In this document: piece by piece, positions 36,070 to 47,048 of the stretch
Layout of the letters: each line of letters opens with the position of its first letter
How positions within the stretch are numbered: position 1 is the first letter of the stretch
NCBI RefSeq assembly: GCF_000512205.2
Contig: NZ_CP011450.1
Location: 186,001-250,000, forward strand
Length of the DNA stretch: 64,000 bases
Reading direction: 5' to 3'
Source: Sphingomonas sanxanigenens DSM 19645 = NX02
Lineage (GTDB): Bacteria; Pseudomonadota; Alphaproteobacteria; Sphingomonadales; Sphingomonadaceae
Program-made: the position numbers and the translations under genes
The notes under the pieces: model-generated
The model's input: the letters and a program-made list of their open reading frames with translations, nothing else
Databases searched by the model: none
What the model was told of the DNA's origin: nothing

Positions 36070-36400
36070 TCATTCGTGACAGCCCACTGTTCTCCCCTAA
36101 AGGCCGGACAGGTTCTCTCGGATCGAACGTTCGATGAACTCGCGAAGCGCGCGTTAGCCGAGTGCGCGATGCGAATGCCCGCGATTGCAGTGATCGAGCC
36201 AGGCGGGCAGCCGCCCGATGACGCCGGCGACGCCGGGACGCAGGATGACCTGGGCGTAGCCACGCTTGAGCGTGCGGACGAAAGCCCCAGCAATGGCCGT
36301 TTCTCTGCGGGCTTTCGACGGGCGTGGTCCGTGTGAGCAAGATGTCGCGGACGAAGCGCCTGGTATCGCGGTGTAGCAGCTGCATTGTCGGTCGGCCATC
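36070..36400 (-). pseudogene. IS3-family OrfB C-terminal remnant
   Basis: The minus strand reads AIAGAFVRTLKRGYAQV, then GVIGRLPAWLDHCNRGHSHR, a stop after RALG, and REFIERSIRENLSGL. This is the end of an IS2-like OrfB, including the region of the last catalytic Glu, with an in-frame stop. It is unrelated in detail to the IS3 at 8038. Confidence 0.75.
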
Positions 36401-36452
36401 CGATGGTGTGCGGCAGCTTGTTCACCCGTTGCCTCGCCCGCAATGTCACGCT

Positions 36453-36466
36453 TTGATCTGCGTCAA
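36453..36466 (+). promoter_or_regulatory. FNR-type box upstream of the transketolase operon
   Basis: TTGAT-CTGC-GTCAA centred about 112 bases before ATG 36572. The 30 bases at 36450-36479 are identical to 23661-23690. Confidence 0.78.
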
Positions 36467-36571
36467 TGACGCGACCTGTCGCCACGCCAATCTTCGGCAG
36501 GCGCAGCGAGCGTCCTTCGGATGGAGTCGTGCTGTGCACGTGCGTCGAACAAAGGGATCGCGAGGAGGTAT

Positions 36572-38662
36572 ATGCCCGGTACAACGGCGTCGGCACAGCC
36601 ATCGCATGAGGACGGATCGAGGGAAAGACTCGCGATCGACACCATCCGCACGCTGGCGATGGATGCCGTGCAGAAGGCCAATTCGGGCCATCCAGGCACG
36701 CCGATGGCGCTCGCGCCGGCGGCTCATACGCTGTGGCGGGACTTCATCCGCTACGATCCGGACACGCCCGATTGGCCGAACCGCGATCGCTTCATTCTGT
36801 CGGTCGGCCATGCCTCGATGCTGCTCTATGCCGTACTGCACCTGGCCGGGGTCAAGGAGATCGATGCTGACGGCAAGCTGACGGGTAAGCCTGCGGTCAG
36901 TCTCGACGACATCAAGCAGTTCCGGCAATTGGGTTCGAAGACTCCCGGCCATCCAGAGTATCGTATGACGACTGGGGTCGAGACGACCACCGGTCCGCTC
37001 GGCCAGGGTTGCGGCAATTCGGTGGGGATGGCGATTGCCGAGCATGCGCTGGCTTCCCGCTTCAATCGCGACAGCTTCGACCTGTTCGATCACGACATCT
37101 ATGTGCTGTGCGGCGACGGCGACATGATGGAGGGCGTTTCCGGCGAGGCTGCCTCGGTCGCCGGTCATCTCGCGCTTTCCAACCTCTGCTGGATCTACGA
37201 CAGCAACCATATCTCGATCGAGGGATCGACCAAGCTCGCCTTCACCGAGGATGTGGGCCAGCGGTTCGTGGGCTATGGCTGGAACGTCATCCACCTCGAC
37301 GACGCCAACGACACCCACGCCTTCGCGGAGGCATTGAAGACCTTCCGCGCGACGGACGACCGGCCAACCTTCATCGTCGTTCAGTCTGTAATAGGCTGGG
37401 GCAGCCCGAGGGCGGGCAGCGAAAAGGTGCATGGCGAGCCGCTCGGCGAGGCTAATGTTCGCGCGACCAAGAAGGCCTATGGGTGGCCCGAGGGTGCGCA
37501 ATTCCTCGTGCCAGACGGCGTTGCCGAGGCCTTCCACGATGCCGTCTCCGGCCGCGGCAAGCCCGCGCGCGAGGCATGGGAAGCGATGTTCGCGCGCTAC
37601 CGCGAGAGCTTCCCGGCGGAGGCCGCCGAAATAGGCTTGCTACGCCAAGGCAAGCTGCCGGACGGGTGGGACGCCGATATCCCGCCCTTCCCGACCGACG
37701 CCAAGGGCCTCGCCTCGCGCGACAGCGGTGGCAAGGTGCTGAACGCCATCGCACCCCACGTGCCGCTACTGATCGGCGGCGCGGCCGATCTCGCCCCCTC
37801 GACCAAGACGAACCTCACCTTCGAGGGTGCCGGCGCTTTCGAGCGGGACGATTATTCCGGCCGCAACATGCATTTCGGCGTGCGCGAACATGCGATGGGA
37901 TCGATCGCCAACGGCATGGCGCTGAGTTACCTGCGTCCGTACACCGGTACCTTCCTGGTCTTCGCGGACTATATGCGGGCCCCGATCCGGCTCGCGGCGA
38001 TCATGGAATTGCCGGTGGTCTTCGTGTTCACCCATGACAGCATCGGCGTGGGCGAGGATGGGCCGACCCACCAGCCGATCGAGCATCTGGCAACGCTGCG
38101 AGCGATCCCGGGGCTCGACACGATCCGGCCGGGCGATGCCAACGAGGTGGCGATGGCGTGGAAAGTCGCGCTCTCGCACACCAGCGAGCCGACCGCGCTG
38201 ATCTTCTCCCGCCAGGCGATCCAGACGCTCGACCGCGAGAAATATGCGTCCGCCGACGGGCTGGAGCGGGGCGGCTATATCCTCGCGGATGTGGAAGACC
38301 GCGATCCCGACGTGATCCTGATCGGCACCGGCAGCGAACTGCCGATGGTGGTCGCAGCGCACGAGCAGCTGGTCGCCGAGGGGGTGAAGTCCCGCGTAGT
38401 ATCGCTGCCGAGCTGGTACCTGTTCGAGAAGCAGGACGATGCCTATCGCGAGACGGTGTTCCCCAATGCGGTGCGCGCCCGCCTCGCGGTGGAGCAGGCC
38501 GGTTCGATGGGGTGGGATCGCTATGTCGGCCATGATGGCGGCACGATCACGATGAAGACGTTCGGCTCCTCCGCCCCGCTTGCCAAGCTGCAGGAGAAAT
38601 ACGGCTTCACCGTCGCCAATATCTGCGCCGTGGCGCGCGAGCTGATCGAGAAGAACACATGA
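36572..38662 (+). CDS. tkt: Transketolase
   Basis: A thiamine-diphosphate enzyme (696 residues) moving two-carbon units between pentose, tetrose and hexose phosphates. The start is ATG 36572 with GAGGAGG at 36562-36568; an ATG at 36521 lacks a site. Landmarks are AVQKANSGHPGTPMALAP, the diphosphate-binding GDGDMMEGVSGEAASVAG, VRATKKAYGWPE, HFGVREHAMGSIANGMAL and TGSELPMVVAAHEQL. It is the first gene of an operon that continues through tal-pgi, gnd, zwf and a HAD gene with overlapping or near-overlapping codons. Confidence 0.96.
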   Translation: MPGTTASAQPSHEDGSRERLAIDTIRTLAMDAVQKANSGHPGTPMALAPAAHTLWRDFIRYDPDTPDWPNRDRFILSVGHASMLLYAVLHLAGVKEIDADGKLTGKPAVSLDDIKQFRQLGSKTPGHPEYRMTTGVETTTGPLGQGCGNSVGMAIAEHALASRFNRDSFDLFDHDIYVLCGDGDMMEGVSGEAASVAGHLALSNLCWIYDSNHISIEGSTKLAFTEDVGQRFVGYGWNVIHLDDANDTHAFAEALKTFRATDDRPTFIVVQSVIGWGSPRAGSEKVHGEPLGEANVRATKKAYGWPEGAQFLVPDGVAEAFHDAVSGRGKPAREAWEAMFARYRESFPAEAAEIGLLRQGKLPDGWDADIPPFPTDAKGLASRDSGGKVLNAIAPHVPLLIGGAADLAPSTKTNLTFEGAGAFERDDYSGRNMHFGVREHAMGSIANGMALSYLRPYTGTFLVFADYMRAPIRLAAIMELPVVFVFTHDSIGVGEDGPTHQPIEHLATLRAIPGLDTIRPGDANEVAMAWKVALSHTSEPTALIFSRQAIQTLDREKYASADGLERGGYILADVEDRDPDVILIGTGSELPMVVAAHEQLVAEGVKSRVVSLPSWYLFEKQDDAYRETVFPNAVRARLAVEQAGSMGWDRYVGHDGGTITMKTFGSSAPLAKLQEKYGFTVANICAVARELIEKNT

Positions 38663-41466
38663 CCAGCCGCTTGAAGCAACTCAGCGAAGCGGGTCAGGCC
38701 GTCTGGCTCGATTTCGTCGACCGCAAGTTTTTGGGCCAAGGCGGGCTGCGCAAGCTCATCGAGGAGGATGGGCTCACCGGCGTCACCTCCAATCCTTCCA
38801 TCTTCGAGAAGGCTATGGGGCATGGGGACGCCTATGACGCCGGCTTCACGGAATTCCTCGGCAAGGCCGATGCGAGCGTGGTCGACACCTATGAAAGTCA
38901 GGCGATCGCCGACATCAAGGCGGCCGCGGCCGACCTGCGGCCGGCCTATGACAGGCTCCGCGGCAAGGACGGCTATGTCAGCCTCGAAGTCTCGCCCTAT
39001 CTCGCCAACAACACCGATGCGACGATCGAGGAAGCGCAGCGGCTTTGGGCGGCCGTCGGCGAGCCGAACCTGATGGTGAAGGTGCCGGGCACGAAGGCCG
39101 GCATGCCCGCGATCCGCCGGCTGATCACGGACGGCATCAACATCAACGTCACTTTGCTGTTCTCGCTCGAAGCCTATCAGGCCCTGGCGGAGGCCTATGT
39201 CGGCGGCCTGGAGGCGCGGGTGCAGCGCGGCGAGCCGGTCGACCGTGTCGCGAGCGTCGCCAGCTTCTTCGTCAGCCGGATCGACGCGCAGATCGACAAG
39301 GCGATCGACGCGCGGGTGGCGGCCTACGATCCCGAGAGCGACGCCCTGAAGGCGATCCGTGGTAAGGTGGCCATCGCCAACGCCAAGCTCGCCTATGACT
39401 GGTATCGCGGCTTCATCGCGGGCAACCGCTGGCAGGCGCTCGCCGCCAAGGGCGCGATGCCGCAGCGGCTGCTCTGGGCCTCCACGGGCACCAAGGATTC
39501 GGCCTATCCGGACACGCTCTATATCGACACGCTGATCGGCCCCGACACGATCAACACGATGCCACCCAAGACGATGGACGCGTTCAGAGACCACGGCAGC
39601 GTCCACGGAATGCTCACCGAAAGGTTGGACGAGGCGCGGCATGTTCTCGACGAGGCCAAGCGCCTCGGCCTCGATCTCGGCGGCGTCACCACGGGGCTGG
39701 TCGATGAAGGCGTGCGGCTGTTCGCCGATGCGGCCGATGCGCTGCTCGGCGCGGTCGCGCAGAAGCGCACCGCCTTCCTCGGAGATCGCCAGAACGGGAT
39801 GACGGCCACGCTGCCGGCCGGGCTGAACGAAGCCGTTGAGAAGCGGTTGGAACAAGCCCGCGCAGATGTCTGGGCACGGCAGCTGTGGGCGGGCGACGCC
39901 AAGCTCTGGACGGGCAAGGACGAGAGCAAATGGCTTGGATGGCTGGCGGCCGCACGCGGCCAGCAGGTCGATCCCGCCGCATTGAAGGCGCTCGGCGAGG
40001 AAGCGAAGCGCTACAGCCACGCCGTTCTGCTCGGCATGGGCGGATCGAGCCTCGGGCCCGAGGTGCTGGCGAACATCCTCGGCAACGCGCCGGGCAGCCC
40101 GACGCTGCACGTGCTCGACACCACCGATCCTGGCCAGATCACCACCGTCGCCACCGCGATCGATCCGGCCGACACCTTGTTCATCGTCTCGTCCAAGTCG
40201 GGCTCGACGATGGAGCCGGAGCTGCTGCGCGCTTTTTTCTACGATCTTGCCGGCAAGGATGGCGCCTGCTTCGTCGCCGTGACCGATCCGGGATCGAAGC
40301 TGGAGGCGACGGCCAAAGCGGATGGCTTCGCGCATGTTTTCCCCGGCGATCCCGCGATCGGCGGGCGCTACTCGGTGCTCTCCGCCTTCGGCATGGTGCC
40401 GGCCGCCGCGATGGGGATCGACGTCCACGCCTTCTACGAGGCGACGGCGCCGATGGTGTTCGCCTGTGGGCCAGATGCGCCGGCGGCGGCGAATCCGGGC
40501 ATCCGGCTTGGCGCGATCATCGGCGAGGCGGCGCTCGCCGGGCGCGACAAGCTCACCATCCTGACGTCGCCGAAGCTCGCGCCATTCGGCGCGTGGCTCG
40601 AGCAATTGCTTGCGGAGTCGACCGGCAAGGAGGGCAAGGGCATCGTCCCGGTCGATCTGGAGCCAATCGGCGCGATCGAAGCCTATGGGGCCGACCGGCT
40701 ATTCGTCCACTTCGAGATGGCGGGCGACGCCGAGGATGGCCTTGATACGGCGCTGACGAAATTGGCCGAAGCCGGGCATCCAGTGGTCCGCATCACGGTC
40801 GCCAAGCCCGAGCTGATCGGGCAGGAATTCTTCCGCTGGGAGATCGCGACCGCGGTCGCCGGCGCGGTGATCGGCATCGATCCGTTCGACCAGCCCGACG
40901 TGGAAGATGCCAAGATCGCCACGCGCAAGCTGGTGGATGCCTATGAGGCGTCGGGCGCGCTGGAGCCCGAGACCGCCGCGGCGGAGGATAATGACTTCGC
41001 CATCTTTACCGCAGACGACAGCGGCTTTGGTTCAGCCCAACCGGCAGCGCTGCTGCGGATGCACTTCGCAGGCCTGGCGCCTGGCGATTATGCCGGGTTC
41101 CTTGGCTATGTGGAGCGCGACGAGACGAACGCGGCGGCAATCGCGGCGATGCGGGTAGCGGTACGCGATGCCAAGGCGGTGGCGACGGTCGCGGGCTTCG
41201 GGCCGCGCTTCCTCCACTCGACGGGCCAGGCCTACAAGGGCGGCCCGGCGAGCGGCGTCTTCCTGACGATCACGCGCGATCCCGATCCCGATCTGGCGAT
41301 TCCCGGCAGGACGGCGAGCTTCGGCACCGTCCAGATCGCGCAGGCGCGCGGCGACATGGACGTGCTCGCCGCGCGCGGCCGGCGCGTTCTGCGCGTCCAC
41401 CTGAAAAAGGCCGGCGGGCGCATCGAAGCCTTGCGCGCGGCGATCGTCGCGGCAGCCCAGAATTAA
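38659..41466 (+). CDS. tal-pgi: Bifunctional transaldolase/glucose-6-phosphate isomerase
   Basis: A 935-residue fusion. Residues about 1-365 are transaldolase ([18 protein letters not shown], then [17 protein letters not shown] with the Schiff-base Lys, and [19 protein letters not shown]). Residues about 370-935 are phosphoglucose isomerase ([52 protein letters not shown]). The fusion is known from several alphaproteobacteria and actinobacteria and couples the non-oxidative pentose phosphate pathway to fructose/glucose 6-phosphate exchange. ATG 38659 overlaps the transketolase stop (ATGA). Confidence 0.96.
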   Translation: MTSRLKQLSEAGQAVWLDFVDRKFLGQGGLRKLIEEDGLTGVTSNPSIFEKAMGHGDAYDAGFTEFLGKADASVVDTYESQAIADIKAAAADLRPAYDRLRGKDGYVSLEVSPYLANNTDATIEEAQRLWAAVGEPNLMVKVPGTKAGMPAIRRLITDGININVTLLFSLEAYQALAEAYVGGLEARVQRGEPVDRVASVASFFVSRIDAQIDKAIDARVAAYDPESDALKAIRGKVAIANAKLAYDWYRGFIAGNRWQALAAKGAMPQRLLWASTGTKDSAYPDTLYIDTLIGPDTINTMPPKTMDAFRDHGSVHGMLTERLDEARHVLDEAKRLGLDLGGVTTGLVDEGVRLFADAADALLGAVAQKRTAFLGDRQNGMTATLPAGLNEAVEKRLEQARADVWARQLWAGDAKLWTGKDESKWLGWLAAARGQQVDPAALKALGEEAKRYSHAVLLGMGGSSLGPEVLANILGNAPGSPTLHVLDTTDPGQITTVATAIDPADTLFIVSSKSGSTMEPELLRAFFYDLAGKDGACFVAVTDPGSKLEATAKADGFAHVFPGDPAIGGRYSVLSAFGMVPAAAMGIDVHAFYEATAPMVFACGPDAPAAANPGIRLGAIIGEAALAGRDKLTILTSPKLAPFGAWLEQLLAESTGKEGKGIVPVDLEPIGAIEAYGADRLFVHFEMAGDAEDGLDTALTKLAEAGHPVVRITVAKPELIGQEFFRWEIATAVAGAVIGIDPFDQPDVEDAKIATRKLVDAYEASGALEPETAAAEDNDFAIFTADDSGFGSAQPAALLRMHFAGLAPGDYAGFLGYVERDETNAAAIAAMRVAVRDAKAVATVAGFGPRFLHSTGQAYKGGPASGVFLTITRDPDPDLAIPGRTASFGTVQIAQARGDMDVLAARGRRVLRVHLKKAGGRIEALRAAIVAAAQN

Positions 41467-41477
41467 GGAACCAGCGC

Positions 41478-42461
41478 ATGCGTCTCGCAATGATCGGCCT
41501 CGGCAGGATGGGAGCCAATATAGCGCGCCGGCTAATGCGCGGCGGTCACGAGATCGTCGCCTTCGATCGCAACGCTCCGGCGGTGGCAGAGCTGGCCGGC
41601 GAAGGCGCGACCGCCGCCGCCTCGCTTGAGGAGGTCGCCGACAAGCTGGAGAGCCCGCGAATCTTCTGGGTAATGCTGCCGGCGGGGCCGCCGACGGAGA
41701 GCACGATCGCGACGCTGATGGCCTTGGCTGCCCCAGGCGACATCATCATCGACGGCGGCAACAGCTTCTACAAGGACGACATCCGCCGGGCGAAGCTGTG
41801 CGCAATGCAAGGCCTCCACTATGTCGATGTGGGCACCTCGGGCGGCGTATGGGGACTCGAGCGCGGCTATTGCATGATGATCGGCGGCGATTTTGCTACT
41901 CTCGACAGCCTCGATCCCCTGTTCGAGGTGCTGGCGCCGGGCCATGGCACCATCCCGCGCACGCCGGAGCGCGGCGACCCCAATGAGGATGCGCGCGCCG
42001 AGAAGGGCTATATCCACACCGGTCCCGCGGGTTCGGGCCACTTCGTCAAGATGGTGCACAACGGCATCGAATATGGCCTGATGCAGGCCTATGCTGAGGG
42101 GTTCGACATCCTGAAGGGCAAGTCTTCCGACAAGCTGCCGGAAGACGAGCGCTTCGACCTCAACCTGACCGACATCGCCGAGGTCTGGCGGCGCGGTAGC
42201 GTCATTTCCTCTTGGCTGCTCGACCTATCGGCCGCGGCGCTCGCCAAGGATCAGATGCTCGAGCAATTCTCTGGCCAAGTCGCGGATTCCGGCGAGGGTC
42301 ACTGGACGATCGAGGCGGCAATGGAGGAGGCGGTTCCTGCCTACGTCCTCTCTGCAGCACTGTTCGCGCGCTACCGCAGCCGGGTCGACACGACATTCGG
42401 CGACAAGCTGCTCTCGGCGATGCGGTTCGGCTTTGGGGGCCATGTCGAGATGCCCCAATGA
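41478..42461 (+). CDS. gnd: 6-phosphogluconate dehydrogenase, short type
   Basis: A 327-residue decarboxylating dehydrogenase making ribulose 5-phosphate and NAD(P)H. The Rossmann start is [19 protein letters not shown]; the substrate loop is [14 protein letters not shown] and the active-site region [19 protein letters not shown] and [19 protein letters not shown]. The length places it in the short, usually NAD-linked GndA/YqeC group rather than the 470-residue enteric type. It starts 11 bases after tal-pgi, and zwf overlaps its stop. Confidence 0.95.
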   Translation: MRLAMIGLGRMGANIARRLMRGGHEIVAFDRNAPAVAELAGEGATAAASLEEVADKLESPRIFWVMLPAGPPTESTIATLMALAAPGDIIIDGGNSFYKDDIRRAKLCAMQGLHYVDVGTSGGVWGLERGYCMMIGGDFATLDSLDPLFEVLAPGHGTIPRTPERGDPNEDARAEKGYIHTGPAGSGHFVKMVHNGIEYGLMQAYAEGFDILKGKSSDKLPEDERFDLNLTDIAEVWRRGSVISSWLLDLSAAALAKDQMLEQFSGQVADSGEGHWTIEAAMEEAVPAYVLSAALFARYRSRVDTTFGDKLLSAMRFGFGGHVEMPQ

Positions 42462-43888
42462 GCGATGCTCCGGCTGCACCCCCTGCTACCTTCGTCATCT
42501 TCGGCGCTCTAGGGGACCTCACCCGCCGGTTGCTGGTACCCGCGCTCGTTAACCTCGCCCGGGCCGGCTTGCTCGCCGATGACATGACGCTGCTCGGCGT
42601 CAGCCATCATGACGGCGACGACGAGCATCTGCGCCAGGCGCTTGACGATTTCGTGAAGGACGATGCCGACTGGCAGCGGCTCCGCGGCCGTATCCGCTAT
42701 TTGCGGGGCGATTTCGCCGATCCCGCCACGTACCAGGCGCTCGGCACCCAACTCACCGGCAACGCGGTCTTCTACCTCGCCACCGCACCGAGCTTCTTCG
42801 GGACCGTCGTCGATCAGCTCGGCGAAGGGGGGCTGCTCAACGCGACTGCCGGCTTCCGCCGCATCGTGATCGAAAAGCCGTTCGGCACCGACCTCGCCAC
42901 TGCGCAGGCGCTCAACAGGCAGATCCTTACCCAGGCGAGAGAGGATCAGATTTACCGGATCGACCATTTCCTGGGAAAGGAGACGGTGCAGAACATCATG
43001 GTCGCACGCTTCGGCAACGCCATGATCGAAGCCGTCTGGAACAACCGCTACGTCGATCATGTCCAGATTACCGCCGCCGAGGCCGTGACTGTCGGCACGC
43101 GCGGCAGATTCTATGACGGCACGGGCGCATTGCGCGACATGGTACCCAATCACCTCTTTCAGCTGCTGGCGATGATTGGGATGGAGCCGCCGATCAGCTT
43201 CGATGCCGAGGCAATCCATACCGAGAAGGGGAAGGTCATCGCCGCCATCCGCCCGATCGATCCGGCCGAGGCCATTCGCGGCCGCTATGCAGCTGGCAGC
43301 ATAGCCGGCAAGCCAGTGCCCGCTTACCTCGCCGAACCGGACGTCGATCCCGCCAGCCGCACCGAGACCTTCGCCGCGCTCAAGGTGCACGTGGAGACCT
43401 GGCGATGGTCGGGCGTGCCTTTCTATCTACGCACCGGTAAGGCGATGCCGGTACGCGATACCGAGATCGTGGTTCAGTTCCGTGACGTGCCACTGGCGCT
43501 GTTCCGGGAGACGGTGGTGGATCGCCTGCCCCCCAACCGCCTCGTCGTGCAAATTCAGCCGGACGAGGGCATCAGCCTCGAGTTTGTGGTCAAGCGGCCG
43601 GGGCCCGTCGTGAACACCGCGCCCGTCGCCATGAACTTTCGCTACAAGGACCATTTCGAGGTCGGCCACCAGACTGGCTACGAAACTTTGCTCTACGACG
43701 TGCTAACCGGCGATCAGACGCTGTTCCAGCGAGCCGACCAGATCGAAGGTGGCTGGCGCGCGGTGCAGCCGCTCCTCGATGTGTGGGCTCAGGGCACTCC
43801 GGAGGAATATGCTGCGGGCAGCGCCGGTCCCGAAAGTGCGGATGCGCTGATGCACCGCTCGCACCGACGCTGGCATCACCTCGGGTGA
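42458..43888 (+). CDS. zwf: Glucose-6-phosphate 1-dehydrogenase
   Basis: The first enzyme of the oxidative pentose phosphate pathway (476 residues). ATG 42458 overlaps the gnd stop (ATGA); the open frame upstream to 42212 is antisense-like noise inside gnd. It has the Rossmann motif [19 protein letters not shown], the active-site [19 protein letters not shown] with the catalytic His, and the EKPFGTDL motif. Its NADPH could support reductive or antioxidant needs. Confidence 0.96.
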   Translation: MSDAPAAPPATFVIFGALGDLTRRLLVPALVNLARAGLLADDMTLLGVSHHDGDDEHLRQALDDFVKDDADWQRLRGRIRYLRGDFADPATYQALGTQLTGNAVFYLATAPSFFGTVVDQLGEGGLLNATAGFRRIVIEKPFGTDLATAQALNRQILTQAREDQIYRIDHFLGKETVQNIMVARFGNAMIEAVWNNRYVDHVQITAAEAVTVGTRGRFYDGTGALRDMVPNHLFQLLAMIGMEPPISFDAEAIHTEKGKVIAAIRPIDPAEAIRGRYAAGSIAGKPVPAYLAEPDVDPASRTETFAALKVHVETWRWSGVPFYLRTGKAMPVRDTEIVVQFRDVPLALFRETVVDRLPPNRLVVQIQPDEGISLEFVVKRPGPVVNTAPVAMNFRYKDHFEVGHQTGYETLLYDVLTGDQTLFQRADQIEGGWRAVQPLLDVWAQGTPEEYAAGSAGPESADALMHRSHRRWHHLG

Positions 43889-44700
43889 GCGGGCGCATCC
43901 GCCTACTCGTGTCCGATATCGACGGCACGCTCGTCCGCCGCGACAAGAGCCTCTCCGAAGGCGTGATCGCAGCGGTCGGGCGGGCCAAGGCGGCCGGCAT
44001 CGCGGTGAGCCTGATCAGCGCCCGACCGCCCAGCGGCATGCTGTGGATCGCGGAACGGCTGGAGCTCACGGGCGTCCTCGGCGCCTTCAATGGTGGCACG
44101 ATCGTCCAGCCCGACGGGACTGTCGTCTCGGCCGACCAGCTCGAGCCCGAATGCGCCGCACGGGCGCTCGCGCTGCTGGATCACCCGGCCATCACCCCGT
44201 GGCTGTTCGCGGGCGGCCTCTGGTATGCCCGCGCAATTGACGGTGTGTATGTTCCGCGCGAGCGCCGCGCGGCCAACATCGACCCGATCATCAGGCGCGA
44301 CTTCGCGGGACTGCTCGCCCATCCCGACAAGATCGTCGGCGTCAGCGACGACCATGCACTGCTCGCGCGACTTGACGGAGAGATCGCGGCCGCACTCGGG
44401 CAGGACGCCACCGTTGGCCGTTCCCAGCCCTACTATCTCGACATCACCGCCCCCCGCGCCAACAAGGGCGATGGCGTCGCCGCACTGGCCGCCGCGATCG
44501 GCGTGCCGCTCGCTAACGTCGCCGTGCTCGGCGATGAGCGCAATGACCTGCCGATGTTCGCGCGCGCAGGTCTCTCGATTGCAATGGGACAGGGTCCCGA
44601 TGCCGTCCGGGCCGCCGCTGACCGGGTAACTCGGTCGAACGAGGAGGACGGCGTTGCCCATGCGATAGACGAGATCATCCTGCCGGAAGCGGCTCCATGA
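43885..44700 (+). CDS. HAD-superfamily (Cof-type) sugar phosphatase
   Basis: A 271-residue HAD-IIB hydrolase. GTG 43885 overlaps the zwf stop (GTGA). Motif 1 is VSDIDGTLVRRDKSL, motif 2 SLISARPP, and motif 4 VLGDERNDLPMFARAG. Relatives dephosphorylate sugar phosphates or flavin/PLP precursors; position in a pentose-phosphate operon suggests a sugar-phosphate substrate, possibly repair of a side product. Confidence 0.88.
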   Translation: MSGRIRLLVSDIDGTLVRRDKSLSEGVIAAVGRAKAAGIAVSLISARPPSGMLWIAERLELTGVLGAFNGGTIVQPDGTVVSADQLEPECAARALALLDHPAITPWLFAGGLWYARAIDGVYVPRERRAANIDPIIRRDFAGLLAHPDKIVGVSDDHALLARLDGEIAAALGQDATVGRSQPYYLDITAPRANKGDGVAALAAAIGVPLANVAVLGDERNDLPMFARAGLSIAMGQGPDAVRAAADRVTRSNEEDGVAHAIDEIILPEAAP

Positions 44701-44754
44701 GCGAGGCGATTTCAACGATCCGCCGGACGACGGCATCATGAGTGGAGCTTGCCG

Positions 44755-45534
44755 ATGAAGCGACTTATCGCTTTCGACTTGGACGGCACCCTGGCCGAGA
44801 GCAAACAGCCGATCGACCAAGCGACGGCCGAGTTGCTTGCCGAGCTTCTCGATCTCCTCCGCGTTGCGGTGATCTCCGGGGGCGACTGGCCACAGTTCGA
44901 GACACAAGTCGTGTCGCGGCTGCCCAGGAAAGCCAACCTCCGTCAGCTGTTCATCATGCCGACCACGGGTACCAAGCTCTACCGTTTCGATGCGGGCTGG
45001 CAGGTCGTGTACGCCGACGTCTTCTCGCAAGAAGAGCGCAGCCGCATCCTCGATGCGTTAACCAGGGCAGCCGACGAGAGTGGGCTCCGCGAGACCCAGA
45101 TATGGGGCGAACGAGTGGAGGATCGCGGCAGCCAGATCACGTTTTCCGGGCTCGGGCAGCTCGCTCCCCTCGACGCAAAGACCGCGTGGGATCCAGACTT
45201 CGCCAAGCGCAAACGCCTCCAGGCGGCCCTCCGAACGACGCTCCACGATCTCTCGGTCAACATTGGCGGATCAACCTCGATCGACATCACTCGTCAGGGC
45301 ATCGACAAGGCTTATGGAATGCGCAAGCTAGCCGAGCATGCCGGCGTTCCCTTCGCCGAAATGCTCTTCCTCGGCGACGCGATCTACCCGGGGGGCAACG
45401 ACAACCCTGTTCGTGAGGCGGGGATTGATACGATCGCAGTCCGGGACGTCGCCGAGACCAGGACCGCGATCTCGGCGATCATCGCTTGCCTGAGGCCTTC
45501 ACAGGCAAATGGTCGAGGGGATCCAGTGCCCTGA
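44755..45534 (+). CDS. Phosphomannomutase of the eukaryotic (HAD) type
   Basis: A 259-residue HAD-IIB protein (ATG 44755; an in-frame TTG is 6 bases earlier). It has the phosphorylated Asp motif FDLDGTLAESKQPID and FLGDAIYPGGNDNPV, which matches the GD...GGND signature of eukaryotic phosphomannomutase rather than generic phosphatases. Predicted reaction: mannose 6-phosphate to mannose 1-phosphate. It sits just before a GH130 gene and near mannose-6-phosphate isomerase (49080), consistent with a mannose-1-phosphate cycle. A simple phosphatase remains possible. Confidence 0.8.
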   Translation: MKRLIAFDLDGTLAESKQPIDQATAELLAELLDLLRVAVISGGDWPQFETQVVSRLPRKANLRQLFIMPTTGTKLYRFDAGWQVVYADVFSQEERSRILDALTRAADESGLRETQIWGERVEDRGSQITFSGLGQLAPLDAKTAWDPDFAKRKRLQAALRTTLHDLSVNIGGSTSIDITRQGIDKAYGMRKLAEHAGVPFAEMLFLGDAIYPGGNDNPVREAGIDTIAVRDVAETRTAISAIIACLRPSQANGRGDPVP

Positions 45535-45615
45535 ACAAAGGCTTCCCGAACAAGCGCACCGAGATTCTATCCGACCGGCGGACGAAGCCGCGAGACAACA
45601 GCAATGGAGCTCATC

Positions 45616-46917
45616 ATGTCGAAGGCTGATTTTGTGACCCGCCTGCCTGTGTTGCTTCGGTCCGATCCAGCGCGCGTGGTCATTCGGCCTTACACCCCAG
45701 CGGCGGATCCGAAGGGGTTCGACCAGGGAGATCGTCCGCGCGCACAACGCATCGCAGATCGGGTGCTTGCGCTCGATGAAGCCGAGTTGCGCGAAGAATT
45801 GCGACGCCTCCTGACCGACTTCTCAGGTCGTCACCGGGACGTGGAGTCAGTCTTCCTTCGGCGGTTTCAAGAGGTGAACGGATTGATTATATGCAAATGC
45901 GAAGTCAGCCGCGACCGCGCAATCTTGATTGGGGCTTACTTCAGCAATGAATATTCCTACGAGGCCGCGGCTTTGTTCAACCCGAGCATTGTCCCTCACC
46001 CCGACCAGTCCGGCGTCGCAGCCGATGCCATCCGCTTCGTTCTTTCGCTGCGAGCGGTCGGCGAAGGACATGTTTCATCGGTCGCCTTCCGCACGGGCGT
46101 GTGCGGAGCGAACGGTGTCGTCGCGATCGATCCCTCCAGTCCAAGGCCGGTCGTGCTGCAGATGGAAAACATGCCCGGCGACGGGACGAGCGAGCCGGGC
46201 GTGCGTATCATCTGCGATGGGAGTCATGATCTGTCGGAAATCGTATTGTTTCCAATGACGCCCAGCCAGCGCAACGGCATCGAAGACCTCCGTCTCGTTC
46301 GTTTTGTCGATGATGACGGGAGCGCAACTTACCTCGGCACTTACACCGCTTTCAATGGTCAAGCGATCCGACAGGAGTTGCTCCGCACCACTGATTTTAG
46401 AACCTTCGAACTCAAAGCCCTCCACGGAGACGCCACGAGCAGCAAGGGGATGGCGCTGTTCCCGCGTCGTATCGACGGGCAATACGCAATACTCGGTCGG
46501 CAGGACAACGAGAACATCTTGTTCCTGACGTCGGACGATCTATACGACTGGAACGGCGGCGTGAAAACGGTCTCGCCGCGCTGGCCTTGGGAATTCGTTC
46601 AGATCGGCAATTGCGGGTCGCCCATCGAGATCGATGAGGGCTGGCTGCTGATCACGCATGGCGTCGGTTCAGTGCGAAACTATTGCATCGGGGCATGCCT
46701 CCTGGACCGCAACGATCCGTCGAAACTGCTGGCGCGCGTGACTCAACCGCTGCTCCGATCAGATGCCGAAGAACGCGAAGGCTATGTTCCGAACGTGGCT
46801 TACAGTTGCGGCGCGATGGTCCACAATCGCGTGCTGGTGCTGCCCTATGCCGTTGCCGACAGCTTCACCACCTTCGCGACGGTGCCACTCGACCAGCTTC
46901 TGGCGGCGATGGCGTAG
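45616..46917 (+). CDS. GH130-family glycoside phosphorylase/hydrolase (copy 2)
   Basis: A paralogue of 34714 with the same landmarks: LFNPSIVPHPDQSGV, GHVSSVAFRTG, GIEDLRLVRFVDDDG, MALFPRRIDGQYAILGRQD, FPWEFVQ-like WPWEFVQIGNCGSPIEIDEG, and the end YVPNVAYSCGAMVHNR. ATG 45616 has GGAG six bases upstream; ATG 45604 is the alternative. Two diverged copies suggest different chain-length or linkage preferences, or opposite roles in synthesis and breakdown. Confidence 0.87.
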   Translation: MSKADFVTRLPVLLRSDPARVVIRPYTPAADPKGFDQGDRPRAQRIADRVLALDEAELREELRRLLTDFSGRHRDVESVFLRRFQEVNGLIICKCEVSRDRAILIGAYFSNEYSYEAAALFNPSIVPHPDQSGVAADAIRFVLSLRAVGEGHVSSVAFRTGVCGANGVVAIDPSSPRPVVLQMENMPGDGTSEPGVRIICDGSHDLSEIVLFPMTPSQRNGIEDLRLVRFVDDDGSATYLGTYTAFNGQAIRQELLRTTDFRTFELKALHGDATSSKGMALFPRRIDGQYAILGRQDNENILFLTSDDLYDWNGGVKTVSPRWPWEFVQIGNCGSPIEIDEGWLLITHGVGSVRNYCIGACLLDRNDPSKLLARVTQPLLRSDAEEREGYVPNVAYSCGAMVHNRVLVLPYAVADSFTTFATVPLDQLLAAMA

Positions 46918-47048
46918 GAAACATCTTGGGAGCCTGACGGAGTGACGGAGTAGGGTGACCGGGAATAAATGTGGCAAACATGCTGCTTCCTCCCGGCGCA
47001 TGCTTAGCTCGCAGGTAGCCGCCCTCGCTTTCCAATGAGGCTTTGGTG

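Larger units (their letters stand above)
36004..36571. other. Gap holding an IS3 scar and the promoter region of the sugar-phosphate operon
   Basis: The left part contains a decayed IS3-type orfB end (36070-36400, minus strand). The right part carries the FNR box at 36453-36466 and GAGGAGG before the transketolase start. Confidence 0.7.

Noticed and set aside
38521-40605. A 694-codon open frame on the minus strand
   Set aside because: It lies antisense to transketolase and tal-pgi, which carry clear family motifs. Its composition (Arg, Asp and Gly runs) is typical of antisense frames in high-GC genes and it has no recognisable domain.
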